Assembly: GCA_001931535.1 (NCBI GenBank)
Contig: CP016211.1
Location: 14,399,501 to 14,463,500 of the forward strand
Length of the DNA stretch: 64,000 nucleotides
From: Minicystis rosea
Lineage (GTDB): Bacteria > Myxococcota_A > Polyangia > Polyangiales > Polyangiaceae
Reading direction: 5' to 3'
This document shows, piece by piece, positions 48,204 through 57,547 of the stretch (the stretch's first letter is position 1; each line of letters starts with the position of its first letter). The position numbers were made by a program, and so were the translations under genes. The notes under the pieces are model-generated. The model was given only the letters and a program-made list of their open reading frames with translations. It searched no databases and was not told the origin of the DNA.

Positions 48204-48527
48204 ATGCGTAATCGGGTGAAGCTCATGTACGCTGCCGTCACGCTGGTCATTGCGGCAGTGTGGTTCGGCGTCCAGGGGTGTGGCTCGTCGACGAGCGGGG
48301 GCGGTGGGGCGACGGGATGCCCGACCGACGACGGGTACTACGGGGTTCCCAAAGGAGCGTGCTCCCTCGAGGGATATGAATGCATGTACGCGGATTCGGC
48401 CTCTGTCTGCGTCTTTCTGTGCCAGGACGGGAGCTGGGGAAACCAGACCTGCAAAACCGATTCGAGCAGCAGCGTGAGCAGCACGAGCAGCAGCGGCACG
48501 AGTAGCAGCACCGGCAGCGGAGGCTGA
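48204..48527 (+). CDS. Small lipoprotein, second of a tandem pair
   Basis: 107 residues, paralogue of the gene ending 97 bases upstream: MRNRVKLMYAAVTLVIAAVW, lipobox GVQGC, and the same domain CPTDDGYYGVPKGACSLEGYEC...CVFLCQDGSWGNQTC, ending in SSSTGSGG. The His/Gly linker of the first copy is much reduced. AGGAGGACAC precedes the ATG. Function unknown; probably surface-exposed. Confidence 0.75.
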   Translation: MRNRVKLMYAAVTLVIAAVWFGVQGCGSSTSGGGGATGCPTDDGYYGVPKGACSLEGYECMYADSASVCVFLCQDGSWGNQTCKTDSSSSVSSTSSSGTSSSTGSGG

Positions 48528-48540
48528 ATCCGCGCGGCAG

Positions 48541-48611
48541 GGGCGCGAGAGGCGTTGATACGCAAACCCCTTTGCGTCTCAGCGTCTCCGCGCCCTCATG
48601 CCTTTGCGTCG
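48541..48611. repeat. Imperfect hairpin with GCGTCTC/GCAAAG-type repeat between convergent genes
   Basis: GGGCGCG (48541-48547) pairs with CGCGCCC (48589-48595), and inside it ACGCAAA-cccc-TTTGCGT (48560-48577) is perfect. The right half (48570-48611) read on the minus strand is GACGCAAAGGC...GCGGAGACGCTGAGACGC, the same type of sequence as near 7032 and 53160. Likely a terminator for one or both neighbours. Confidence 0.55.
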
Positions 48612-48628
48612 ATCTCCGACGCCGGCCT

Positions 48629-49447
48629 TCATCCCCCGAAGGCCGCGAATCGCTTGATGCCCGCCCGCCACACCAAGAGCGCGGCCACCGCGCTGCCGAG
48701 CACATAGGCCCATTGGATGATGAGATTGTGCAGCGCCGCGCCGGGCGGGAGGAGGCCGAGCAAGGCCTCCACGGGGAACGCCAAGGTGTAGCGGAAGGGG
48801 AGCGCGTTGGAGATGCGCTGGAGCCAGTCCGGCAAGAGCTCGAGCGGGACCAGGTAACCGGAGAGCAGGCCGAAGGCGACCAGCCAGATTTCGAAGAGCG
48901 ATGTCGAGCTCTCGATGAAGAAGGCGAGCGCGCCGATCAAGGCCATGGTGAAGAAGGTGATGGCCCAAGCCCCCACGAGGGAGCAAAGGACGAGCGCGAT
49001 GCGGCCGGGCGTGTGGGGGAGGGCGCCGGGCTCGACCACCAGAATGGCAATCACCGCGACGGGGGCAGATATCAGGGCGCGGAGCGGGACGGCGGAGAGG
49101 TTCTCGGCGCTGTAGCTGATGAGCGGGTGAATGGGACGGAGGAGGCGCTGTGAGAGGGTGCCGCTCTTGATCTCCATGTTGAGCGCCCACACGAGCCACG
49201 AGCCCGTGAGCTGCCGGACCACCAACATGGCCAGGAAATAGGCGCCGAAGCGCTGCTGGTCGAAGCGGCCGACGGGGCCCGTCGCGGCCACGGCGGACCA
49301 GAGCGCAAGGCTGACGAGCGGCATGGTGGTGGTGAGCATCCAGACCACCATCTCGGCGCGGTAGGCGACGGCGCCCGCGAGGCCGACGCGGAGGAGCGTG
49401 GGATAGGCGCGCGCCGCGCGGGCGATGGATGAAAGCGCCGCGCTCAT
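48629..49447 (-). CDS. ABC-2 type transporter permease
   Basis: 272 residues with six hydrophobic segments. RPIHPLISYSAENL and LLPDWLQRISNALPFRYTLAFPVE are typical of ABC-2 family (DUF990-like) export permeases. The ATG overlaps the stop of the ATPase gene (ATGA), so they are translationally coupled. Such systems usually have two different permeases; only one is found here and the next stretch downstream holds a repeat. It may work as a homodimer. Exported substrate unknown. Confidence 0.85.
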   Translation of the reverse strand: MSAALSSIARAARAYPTLLRVGLAGAVAYRAEMVVWMLTTTMPLVSLALWSAVAATGPVGRFDQQRFGAYFLAMLVVRQLTGSWLVWALNMEIKSGTLSQRLLRPIHPLISYSAENLSAVPLRALISAPVAVIAILVVEPGALPHTPGRIALVLCSLVGAWAITFFTMALIGALAFFIESSTSLFEIWLVAFGLLSGYLVPLELLPDWLQRISNALPFRYTLAFPVEALLGLLPPGAALHNLIIQWAYVLGSAVAALLVWRAGIKRFAAFGG

Positions 49448-50454
49448 GGATCGCGAGCCCCCGCCGGAGCGCGGCTGCCTTCGGCGAAGAGCTCGCGCAT
49501 GACCTCTTCGAGCGGGGGATCTTCGATGGTGAGATCGGCGACGCCGTCCTGCTCGAGGAGGTGGGCCACGACCTCGCGCAGGCGCGGTTGCTCGACCTGG
49601 ATCACGACGCGGGCCGCGTCGTGCTCGACCACGGCGCCGAGCCGATCGAAGCTCTCGCGCTCGAGGGGGCGCGAGAGGCGGAGGGCGATGCGCTTGTCGG
49701 GGCGGATGGATCGGGCGAGCGTGTCGAGGTTGCCGTCGTAGCGCAGGCGGCCCTCGTCGATGACGACCACGCGCGGGCACAGCGAGGCCACGTCATCCAT
49801 GTAATGGGACGTGAGCAGCACGGTGGCGTCGTTCTGCTCGTTGTAGCGACGAATGAAGTCGCGCACCGCGAGCTGCATGGACACGTCGAGCCCGATGGAG
49901 GGCTCGTCGAGGAAGAGGACGCGCGGGCGATGGAGGAGCGCGGCCGCGAGCTCGCATTTCATGCGCTCGCCGAGCGAGAGCTGGCGCGTGGGCTTCTTGG
50001 CGACGTCGCCGATGTCGAGCAGCTCGGTGAGCTCGCTCAAGGTCTTCTTCGCTTCGGCCTCGGGGACGCCGTAGATGGCGCGGTTCAGGGCGAAGGTCTC
50101 CGCGGGCGGGAGATCCCAGAGGAGCTGCTGCTTCTGGCCCATCACCAAGGTGATGCTCTCGAGGAAGCGCGGCTCGCGGCGCTGCGGGACGAAGCCCGAG
50201 ACGGTGACCGTGCCGTTCGTGGGGTGGAGCAGGCCGGCCAGGATCTTGAGCGTCGTCGTCTTGCCCGCGCCGTTCGGGCCGAGGAAGCCGACGCGCTCGC
50301 CCGGCTGGATGGTGAAGGTGAGATCGGAGACGGCGTGGACGTCGCGGTAGGTGCGCCGAAAGACGGATCGAACCGCCGCGGCGAGGCCCGGCGGGCGCTC
50401 GTGGACGCGGTAGGTCTTGGAGAGGCGCTGGACGTCGACGGCGGGTGTCGCCAT
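49444..50454 (-). CDS. ABC-2 type exporter ATP-binding protein
   Basis: 336-residue ATPase. Walker A FLGPNGAGKTTTLKIL, Q-loop VMGQKQQLLWDLP, signature QLSLGERMKCELAAALLH, Walker B RVLFLDEPSIGLD and LLTSHYMDD are present. The N-terminal VRSVFRRTYRDVHAVSDLTF and SLGERM signature match the group that pairs with DUF990-like permeases. The C-terminal 90 residues are a regulatory tail. It is first in a two-gene operon with the permease. The 263 bases to the divergent kinase include a GTTTC-gt-GAAAC palindrome at 50604-50615. Confidence 0.92.
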   Translation of the reverse strand: MATPAVDVQRLSKTYRVHERPPGLAAAVRSVFRRTYRDVHAVSDLTFTIQPGERVGFLGPNGAGKTTTLKILAGLLHPTNGTVTVSGFVPQRREPRFLESITLVMGQKQQLLWDLPPAETFALNRAIYGVPEAEAKKTLSELTELLDIGDVAKKPTRQLSLGERMKCELAAALLHRPRVLFLDEPSIGLDVSMQLAVRDFIRRYNEQNDATVLLTSHYMDDVASLCPRVVVIDEGRLRYDGNLDTLARSIRPDKRIALRLSRPLERESFDRLGAVVEHDAARVVIQVEQPRLREVVAHLLEQDGVADLTIEDPPLEEVMRELFAEGSRAPAGARDP

Positions 50455-50717
50455 CGGGTTACCTCAGGGCTGGGGGAGCCGCAGGATCATCGGCTGGACG
50501 GCCCGCGGAACAGCGGCGAGCGGCGACCATCGCGCGATGGGTAGCAGAGCGTACCGGGCGCGGCCACCACCTCGGAGGTGATGCCGGTATTGGTGGCGTC
50601 GTCGTTTCGTGAAACATCGTTAAGGGGGATCGTCGACGACGGGCGGACGGCGCAGACTTCGAGTACCCTCGGGGCCGATGTTGTCGACCACCGTCCACAG
50701 CTCCGCGGCGGCCCGCC

Positions 50718-53132
50718 ATGGCTGATCCCGCGCCCGTAAGCCACCTCGACGAGACGCTCATCGCGCCGGCGACCGAGGGGCCGCCGCACCCCGAGAGGAC
50801 GGGCGTGGGCGCCGTGTCGAGCGCCGCGTTCGTGCCGAGCTCGGGCGAGCGGCAGGTGCTGGCCCATCGCTACGAGATCCTCTCGCTCATCGGCGCCGGC
50901 GGGATGGGCACGGTCTACCGCGCCCGCGATCTGGAGCTCGAAGAGATGGTGGCGCTCAAGGTGCTGCGCCGCGAGCTCGTCGACGCGCCCGGCATCCTCG
51001 AGCGCTTCCGCCGCGAGGTGAAGCTCGCGCGCCGCGTGACCCACCACAACGTGGCCCGCGTCTTCGACATCGGCGAGCACGAGGGCGAGAAGTTCCTCAC
51101 CATGGAGCTCGTCGACGGCGAGCCGCTCTCCGCGGTGATCGCGCGCGTCGGCGCCATGTCCGCGGCGCGGGCCGCCGAGATCGCGCGCGCCATCGCCGAA
51201 GGGCTCATGAGCGCGCACGCGGCGGGCGTGGTGCACCGGGATCTCAAGCCCGACAACGTGCTCATCGGCAAGGACGGGCGCGTGGTGATCTCCGACTTCG
51301 GCATCGCGCGCGGCCTCCTCGATCTCGCGGGCGCGTCGAGCACGATGGGCATGCTCCTCGGCACGCCGGCGTACATGGCGCCGGAGCAGGTGGAGGGCCG
51401 CGCCGACATCGACGCGCGCGCGGACATCTACGCGTTCGGCGCGCTCCTGTTCGAGCTGTTCACGGGCGCGCGCGTGTGGCCGGGCGACTCGCCGATCGTG
51501 GTGGCGTCGGCGCGCCTGCACGGGCCGCCGCCCGATCCGCGCACCAAGAAGCCGAGCCTCCCCGCGGCCTGCGCCGAGCTGACGCTCCGCTGCCTCGCGC
51601 GCGAGCGGCACGATCGGCCCGCGTCGATGGCGCAGATCGTCAGCGACTTGACGACCATCGCGGCCACCGTGACGGAGGTGACGCTCACCACGCCGCGCAC
51701 GCCGGCGATGCTCGCGGTCACGCCCACGCCTGCGCCGTCGGGCGAGAAGACGGTCGCGGTGCTGCCGTTCCGCAATGGCGGCGCGCACGAGGACGACTAC
51801 CTCGCCGAGGAGCTGACCGACGATCTCATCGACGCCCTCTCGATGACGCGCGGGCTCAAGGTGCGATCGCGCGGCACGGTGGCGCGCTTCCGCGGGACGG
51901 ATCTGGATCCGCGCGAGATCGGGCGCGAGCTGGGCGTGCAGGTGGTGGTCGATGGATCGGTGCGCCGCGCGCGCGGGCACGTGCGCATCAGCGCGCGGCT
52001 CGTGAGCGTCTCCGACGGGTTCCAGCTCTGGGCCAAGCGCTTCGATCGGCCGGAGCAGGAAGTGCTCTCGATCAACGACGAGGTGGCGCGCGCCATCAGC
52101 GCGGCGCTGACGGTCGACGCCTCGGCGGCGGCGCAGCGCGTGGCCCCGAGCGATCCGGTGGCGATCGATCTCTATCTGCGCGCGCGCCACGAGTACCGGA
52201 AGTTCTGGCCCGAGCACGTGGAGCGCTCGGTGGGCTTGTTCGAGCAGGCGCTCGCGCTCGCGCCCGACGATCCGCTGATCCTCTCGGGGCTCGCGGTGGC
52301 GCTCACGCGGCGCGCGTTCTTCGCGGGCGGCGACGGCTTCGACGTGGCGCATCGGATCGCCGATCGCGCGGTCCAGGCCGCGCCGGAGATGGGCGAGGCG
52401 CAGCTCGCGCTGGGCACCGTGTTGTTCCATTCCGGGGCGCCGGCCGAGGCCGTGCGCGCGCTGAAGAAGGCCGTGGCGCGGAGCCCGGGCCTCGCCGATG
52501 CGCACGCGGCGCTCGGGCGATTGCTCGTGGAGGCCGGCGCGCCGGAGGATGGGCTGCGTCGCTTGGAGGCGGCCATCCGTCTCGATCCGGACGCGCCCAA
52601 CGTGGGGGCCGAGATCGGGCGCCTGCACGCGCTCTTCGGGCGCTGGGACGAGTCCGAGGCCGAGATGATGAAGCTCATGGCCCGCGACGACAAATTCGCG
52701 TTCTGGACGCTGCGCGCGCGCATGGCCTTGTGGCGCCGGCAGCACGAGCTCGCCGAGGCTTACCTGCTCGAGCTCGGCGACAGCGAGAAGAGCCTGTTGA
52801 TCCCGCAGATGATCTTGGAGCTCGCGCGCGCCCGGAAGCTGCCGGGCGGGATGATGCCGGACATCGAGATCTTCACCGCCCTGAAGAGCGGCGGGCTGCG
52901 GCGGCGCGCGCTCTCGTATCAGCTACGCGCGGAGATCTTCGGCTTCTTGAACGACGGGGATCGCGCCATCGAGGCGATCGCGGGGGCGCTCGAGAACGGC
53001 CTCATCGATCGCGAGTGGCTCGAGCGCTGCCCCATCCTCGACGTCGCGCGTGCGCACCCCGGCTATGCGCCGCTCCATGCGGCGTTGGTGCGGCGCACGG
53101 ACGAGATCCTCGCGGCGTACCGCGCGCCGTAG
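50718..53132 (+). CDS. Ser/Thr protein kinase with TolB-like and TPR domains
   Basis: 804 residues. The kinase domain (about 50-315) is complete: IGAGGMGTVY, ALKVL lysine, HRDLKPDNVL, DFGIARG and APEQ. A TolB-like/FlgO-type domain follows (about 345-470; TVAVLPFRNGG, VQVVVDGSVRRARGHVRISARL). The C-terminal region (about 475-800) contains TPR-type helical repeats (FEQALALAPDDPLILSGLA, LKKAVARSPGLADAHAALG). No transmembrane segment is evident. This architecture is common in myxobacteria and links phosphorylation to protein assembly. Its target is unknown. Confidence 0.93.
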   Translation: MADPAPVSHLDETLIAPATEGPPHPERTGVGAVSSAAFVPSSGERQVLAHRYEILSLIGAGGMGTVYRARDLELEEMVALKVLRRELVDAPGILERFRREVKLARRVTHHNVARVFDIGEHEGEKFLTMELVDGEPLSAVIARVGAMSAARAAEIARAIAEGLMSAHAAGVVHRDLKPDNVLIGKDGRVVISDFGIARGLLDLAGASSTMGMLLGTPAYMAPEQVEGRADIDARADIYAFGALLFELFTGARVWPGDSPIVVASARLHGPPPDPRTKKPSLPAACAELTLRCLARERHDRPASMAQIVSDLTTIAATVTEVTLTTPRTPAMLAVTPTPAPSGEKTVAVLPFRNGGAHEDDYLAEELTDDLIDALSMTRGLKVRSRGTVARFRGTDLDPREIGRELGVQVVVDGSVRRARGHVRISARLVSVSDGFQLWAKRFDRPEQEVLSINDEVARAISAALTVDASAAAQRVAPSDPVAIDLYLRARHEYRKFWPEHVERSVGLFEQALALAPDDPLILSGLAVALTRRAFFAGGDGFDVAHRIADRAVQAAPEMGEAQLALGTVLFHSGAPAEAVRALKKAVARSPGLADAHAALGRLLVEAGAPEDGLRRLEAAIRLDPDAPNVGAEIGRLHALFGRWDESEAEMMKLMARDDKFAFWTLRARMALWRRQHELAEAYLLELGDSEKSLLIPQMILELARARKLPGGMMPDIEIFTALKSGGLRRRALSYQLRAEIFGFLNDGDRAIEAIAGALENGLIDREWLERCPILDVARAHPGYAPLHAALVRRTDEILAAYRAP

Positions 53133-53142
53133 CTGGGAAGAG

Positions 53143-53200
53143 AAGAGAGAAGGAACGCAAAGGCGCAGAGGCGCAAAGACGCAAAAAGGCGGGGGATTGA
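53143..53200. repeat. GCGCAAAGACGC-type repeat between convergent genes
   Basis: A purine-rich stretch contains ACGCAAAGGCGCAGAGGCGC and then AAAGACGCAAAAAGGCG. It is similar to sequences at 7032-7070 and, on the opposite strand, 48570-48611. It lies just after the kinase gene and before the end of the WGR-like gene. Confidence 0.5.
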
Positions 53201-53279
53201 GGCTCGTGGCCTCCGCTTGCGGCGCCGGCTCGCCGGTGCGCGATCCAGACCGACGCGCGGCGCGCCGAGCCGAGCGGCG

Positions 53280-54026
53280 TCACGCGTCGTCGCCCTGGCG
53301 CGCGAGCGTGACGGCGGACGTCGGCTGGTCCGCGATCTCGGCGTACTCCGCGAGATCGTCGAGGGCGCGGCGGAAGCGTTGCGCGAGCGCGCTCGGCGTC
53401 AGCCTTCGATACCCGTCGAAGATGTCGAGGACCACCTCGTACTCGTCGAGCTCCGCGGCCGGCGACGGGGCGAGCTCCGCGAGCACGTGGAAGCCGTCGT
53501 GCTCGTAGTCGTCGGGGTTGCTGCCCTTGCCCTGGACGAAGCTCACGTCCACGCGCACCGTCTCGGCCTCGCCGCGGAGCGCGAGGCACGCGAGGCGCCA
53601 CGTGCACGGCGCGCTCACCGCGTCCGTCACCGCCGCCACGATCGCGCGCACCGTGGGCGGCGACGCGCCGGGGGCGATCGCGAGCCGCTCGACGACGCGG
53701 CGGCGGAGCGCTTCGGGATCGTCGTGGATCGGCGGGGCCGCGTGCGCCGCGGAGGCACGGAGCGGGGCCGCGCCCGCCTGCGCCGCGGAGGCACGGAGCG
53801 GCGCGCTCACGCCCGCGGCGGCGTCGGCCAGCGCGAAGCCCTCGGCCTCCTTGGCGGCGATCATCGCCGCCTCCGCCGTGCGGGCCTCCGGCTCCGTCGC
53901 GTGCTCGTACGTGCGCAGCCGGCCCTTGCTGCCGGCCTTGCCTTCGCGCGTCCAGATCATGCGCCCGCGCTGCTCGATGATCCACACCAGCGCTGTCTTG
54001 CCTTCGGTCCGAGCGAAGCTCGCCAC
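53280..54026 (-). CDS. WGR-like domain protein
   Basis: 248 residues, soluble. The N-terminus (about 10-65: ALVWIIEQRGRMIWTREGKAGSKG, then EAAMIAAKEAEGF) resembles a WGR domain, a nucleic-acid-binding module known from PARPs and bacterial regulators, though the WGR triplet itself is not clear. A linker has a duplicated APLRASAA motif. The C-terminal half (about 105-245) is an unassigned alpha/beta domain. The start is GTG without a good ribosome site, so its position is uncertain. Confidence 0.65.
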   Translation of the reverse strand: MASFARTEGKTALVWIIEQRGRMIWTREGKAGSKGRLRTYEHATEPEARTAEAAMIAAKEAEGFALADAAAGVSAPLRASAAQAGAAPLRASAAHAAPPIHDDPEALRRRVVERLAIAPGASPPTVRAIVAAVTDAVSAPCTWRLACLALRGEAETVRVDVSFVQGKGSNPDDYEHDGFHVLAELAPSPAAELDEYEVVLDIFDGYRRLTPSALAQRFRRALDDLAEYAEIADQPTSAVTLARQGDDA

Positions 54027-54072
54027 GGCGGGAGGCTACGCCCGTCGCTTCCCGATCGGGAAGGCCCTCCGC

Positions 54073-54582
54073 TCAATCGAGCACGGCGGGGGCGCTCACC
54101 TCGACGTGCTCGATCGGGATCCCGCGGGCCTCGAGCGCGCGCAGCACGACGTCGACGTCCTTCGCCGAGAGGGGGAGCCGCACCATCTCCCGCCCATTGG
54201 CAGCGAAGAGCCCCACCGCGTCCTCGAGCATCGTCGACTCGGTCCAGTTGGCGTTGCGCGCGATCCGCGCGCGGGCGACCGCGTCGAGCGCGTGTCGGGC
54301 GCGCCGCTCTCCGTGCTCGACGAGCAGCATGCCGTCCGCCACCGAGACCACGCTGGGCGTCTTGCTGCGGCGCGCGAGCCCGCGGTAGCGGGCGATGAAA
54401 TGCCAGGGAACGAGCGCGAGGAGCACGAGGACGGGGAAGGCCGAGCCCAAGGCCCCCAGCACGACGACGCCTCCGCGCATCCACCGCGGAGCCTGCGGCG
54501 TCACGAGGATCGCGACGGCGACGCCGAACAGCACGACGCCCAGGGCCAGGTCCTTCCAGTGCTCGGGGAGCCGTCGTGCCAT
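54073..54582 (-). CDS. Two-TM membrane protein of unknown function
   Basis: 169 residues. Two hydrophobic segments (about 11-29 and 37-62) are followed by a soluble cytoplasmic domain with basic LARRSKTPSVVSV and GRREMVRLPLS-like strands. The domain is reminiscent of a PH-like fold found in small bacterial membrane proteins, but that is only a guess. It starts 95 bases after the cupin gene's stop on the same strand. Confidence 0.65.
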   Translation of the reverse strand: MARRLPEHWKDLALGVVLFGVAVAILVTPQAPRWMRGGVVVLGALGSAFPVLVLLALVPWHFIARYRGLARRSKTPSVVSVADGMLLVEHGERRARHALDAVARARIARNANWTESTMLEDAVGLFAANGREMVRLPLSAKDVDVVLRALEARGIPIEHVEVSAPAVLD

Positions 54583-54676
54583 CGGTGGATGTTCTAGAGA
54601 AGGTGAGCCCCCGCGGCGAGAGCCAAGAGGTACGGAGATCGTCGTCGGAGGTGCTCGAGCGATGGCGTAGGGCCCA

Positions 54677-55078
54677 TCATGAGCGCGCACCGGGGACGTC
54701 GCCCGTCGGCGTCACGCTCGCCGCTTCGACCATCAGGATGACGGTCTTCTCGGGCGCTCGCGTCCGATGCCGGACGCCTCTCGGGACGGTGTACCCGAGG
54801 TGACGATCGAGCACGACGGTATCTCGGCCGTCGATGTCGATGAGGAGCTGCCCATCGAGGACCAGGAAGAGCTCGTCCTCGAGATCATGCGTGTGCCAGT
54901 GGTACTCGCCGTGGATGATGCCGAGGCGGACGACGCAGTCGTTCACGGTCGTGAGCGTCTGGTTGAACCACGGCTCGTGCTCGGCGACCTCGCGCGGGAT
55001 GTCGATCACCGTGAGGTGACCGTATTTGTCGTCGAGGCGCGTGTTGTACTTGGAGAGATCGAGTTTCTCGCTGGGCAT
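54677..55078 (-). CDS. Small cupin-domain protein
   Basis: 133 residues, single cupin barrel. The metal-binding motif 1 appears as HGEYHWHTHDLEDELFLVLDG (the two His, the Glu and spacing fit), and motif 2 as GYTVPRGVRHRT. Small cupins may be isomerases, dioxygenases or sensors; none can be assigned. It diverges from an AraC-type regulator whose N-terminus is also cupin-like, with 120 bases between, so it may be the regulator's target. Confidence 0.85.
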   Translation of the reverse strand: MPSEKLDLSKYNTRLDDKYGHLTVIDIPREVAEHEPWFNQTLTTVNDCVVRLGIIHGEYHWHTHDLEDELFLVLDGQLLIDIDGRDTVVLDRHLGYTVPRGVRHRTRAPEKTVILMVEAASVTPTGDVPGARS

Positions 55079-55198
55079 GAGGCCACGCTAGTCCCTCCAC
55101 GCCGGCCACGATTGGACGCGCGGAACCCCGCTGGTACGCGCGCAACCCGACCGCGCGCGCGGCGCGGCGGACGCGTGCCGCGTGTTAGCATCGGCGCC

Positions 55199-56014
55199 AT
55201 GGCGGTCCCGCTCCCCGCGCGCCTGGAGTTCATGACCGCCGAGACGTCGGCGTCGGGGCTCCGGTTCGCCGAGGCGGCGTATCCACCGCACCTGAACCTT
55301 CGCGAGCACACGCACGACAAGTCCGGCATCACGATCCTCGCCTCCGGCTCGTTCGCCGAGGTGAAGCACCGCGGGAGAGCCACCGATTGCGAGGCCGGCG
55401 CCGTCGTCGTGAGGCCCGCGGGGGAGCCACATGGCAATCGCATCGGCGCGCGCGGTGCCGTGAACCTCGAGCTCGAGATCGATCCCCCCTTCCTTTCGGC
55501 GCGCGACCTCGCCATCGATCGCCTGTCGATCTTCGCGCGGCCCGACGCGAGCGCGCTCGCCTCGCGGGTCCAGGCCGAGATGCGCGTCCGCGATCGAGCG
55601 CAACCGCTGCTCGTCGAGGCGCTCGCGCTCGAGCTCCTCGCGCTCGTGGTGCGCGGGGTCGAAGCGCCGCGACGGGAGAGCCCGCCCTGGCTGTTGCGCG
55701 CGCGCGACAGGCTCGTGTCGGAGCTCGGCGCCGAGACGAGCATCGCCGACCTCGCCCGCGAGGCTGGGGTGCACCCGGTGTATTTCGCGCGCGCCTTTCG
55801 CGCCGCCTTCGGCGCGTCGCCCGGTCAGGTGCGTCGGGCGAGCCGGCTCGCTCGCGCGCGAGAAGCGCTGCTCCGTGATCCCGAGCGGCCTCTCGTCGAC
55901 ATCGCGCTCGAGGCAGGATTCTACGACCAGAGCCACTTCGCGCGCGCCTTCCACGCCTTCGCGGGCGTCGCCCCGAGCGCGTACCGCGCGCGCGCCACGC
56001 GCCGCCGCGCCTGA
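55199..56014 (+). CDS. AraC-family transcriptional regulator
   Basis: 271 residues. The N-terminal cupin-like sensor domain has PHLNLREHTHDKSGITILASG and RPAGEPHGNRIG. The C-terminal AraC domain (about 165-265) shows TSIADLAREAGVHPVYFARAF, SPGQVRRASRLARAREALL and VDIALEAGFYDQSHFARAF, the two helix-turn-helix motifs. A ligand-responsive activator or repressor is expected; the divergent cupin gene is the likeliest target. The start at 55199 fits the domain; longer in-frame starts run antisense to the cupin gene. Confidence 0.9.
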   Translation: MAVPLPARLEFMTAETSASGLRFAEAAYPPHLNLREHTHDKSGITILASGSFAEVKHRGRATDCEAGAVVVRPAGEPHGNRIGARGAVNLELEIDPPFLSARDLAIDRLSIFARPDASALASRVQAEMRVRDRAQPLLVEALALELLALVVRGVEAPRRESPPWLLRARDRLVSELGAETSIADLAREAGVHPVYFARAFRAAFGASPGQVRRASRLARAREALLRDPERPLVDIALEAGFYDQSHFARAFHAFAGVAPSAYRARATRRRA

Positions 56015-56109
56015 AGCAGCGAACACCTCTCACGGGCCTGCGGATACGCGGCGCTCGCCGGCGTCCCCCGGTCTTGTATCGGCCTCTGCGCGGGGCGTAG
56101 CCTCTGCGC

Positions 56110-56796
<687 letters not shown>

Positions 56797-56835
56797 GCGG
56801 GCGCCACGGCGCGCTCGGGGCTTGCGTCATCACGG

Positions 56836-57350
56836 CTTCGAACCGCGTGGGTTGCGGCCCTGTCGTGGTTGCTGGGGCCCGCTTACTTCGTGCGCGGCTG
56901 CTGCCGTTGCTTCGTCGAAGCGCTGGCGTCGTTGCCGTAGCCGAACCGCGTGGATTGCGGCCGCGTCGTGGTTGCTGGGGTCCGCTCGCTGGCGCTCGCG
57001 GCTGCTGCCGTTGCTGCACGTGCGCGTGGGGCCTGCTCGCGGCTGCTGCCGTTGCTGCACGTGCGCGTGGGGTGATGGCATCGGCAGCAGCCGCGACCGC
57101 AGGGAGCGGGCGCCGGCCCTCGCCGCGCTGACGCCTCTCGAAGCACCATCGTCATCACTGCTTCGAACCGCGTGGGTTGCGGCCCTGTCGTGGTTGCTGG
57201 GGCCCGCTTACTTCGTGCGCGGCTGCTGCCGTTGCTTCGTCGAAGCGCTGGCGTCGTTGCCGTGGCCGAACCGCGTGGATTGCGGCCCTGTCGTGGTTGC
57301 TGGGGTCCGCTCGCTGGCGCTCGCGGCTGCTGACGTTGCTGCACGTGCGT
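56836..57350. repeat. Complex direct-repeat block between the duplicated lipoproteins
   Basis: The 751-base gap 56797-57547 holds no clear gene. About 190 bases beginning GCTTCGAACCGCGTGGGTTG (56837) recur at 57160 nearly unchanged. Inside each copy a shorter unit (CGAACCGCGTGG-TTGCGGCC, then GTCGTGGTTGCTGGGG) occurs twice, giving four copies near 56840, 56943, 57164 and 57264. A CGGCTGCTGCCGTTGCT element also recurs. Open frames here are artefacts of the repeats. Confidence 0.7.
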
Positions 57351-57547
57351 AACCGCTGCACGAGGCCCTTCTTCCGTGATCGTCCGCGCGCCCCCAGATT
57401 GGCTGCGTGGCCACCGCAGCGTGCTCAGGCCGCAGTCGCCTTCTTCGCCGGGGCCTCCGGCCTGCGGATACCCGTCGCGCGCCGGCGTCTTCCGTCTCGA
57501 GGCCCCCGGTCTTGTGTCGGCCTCTGCGCGGGGCGTAGCCTCTGCGC

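Noticed and set aside
50604..50615. GTTTC-gt-GAAAC palindrome as a defined operator
   Set aside because: Only a 5-bp stem, single occurrence, and no regulator to link it to.
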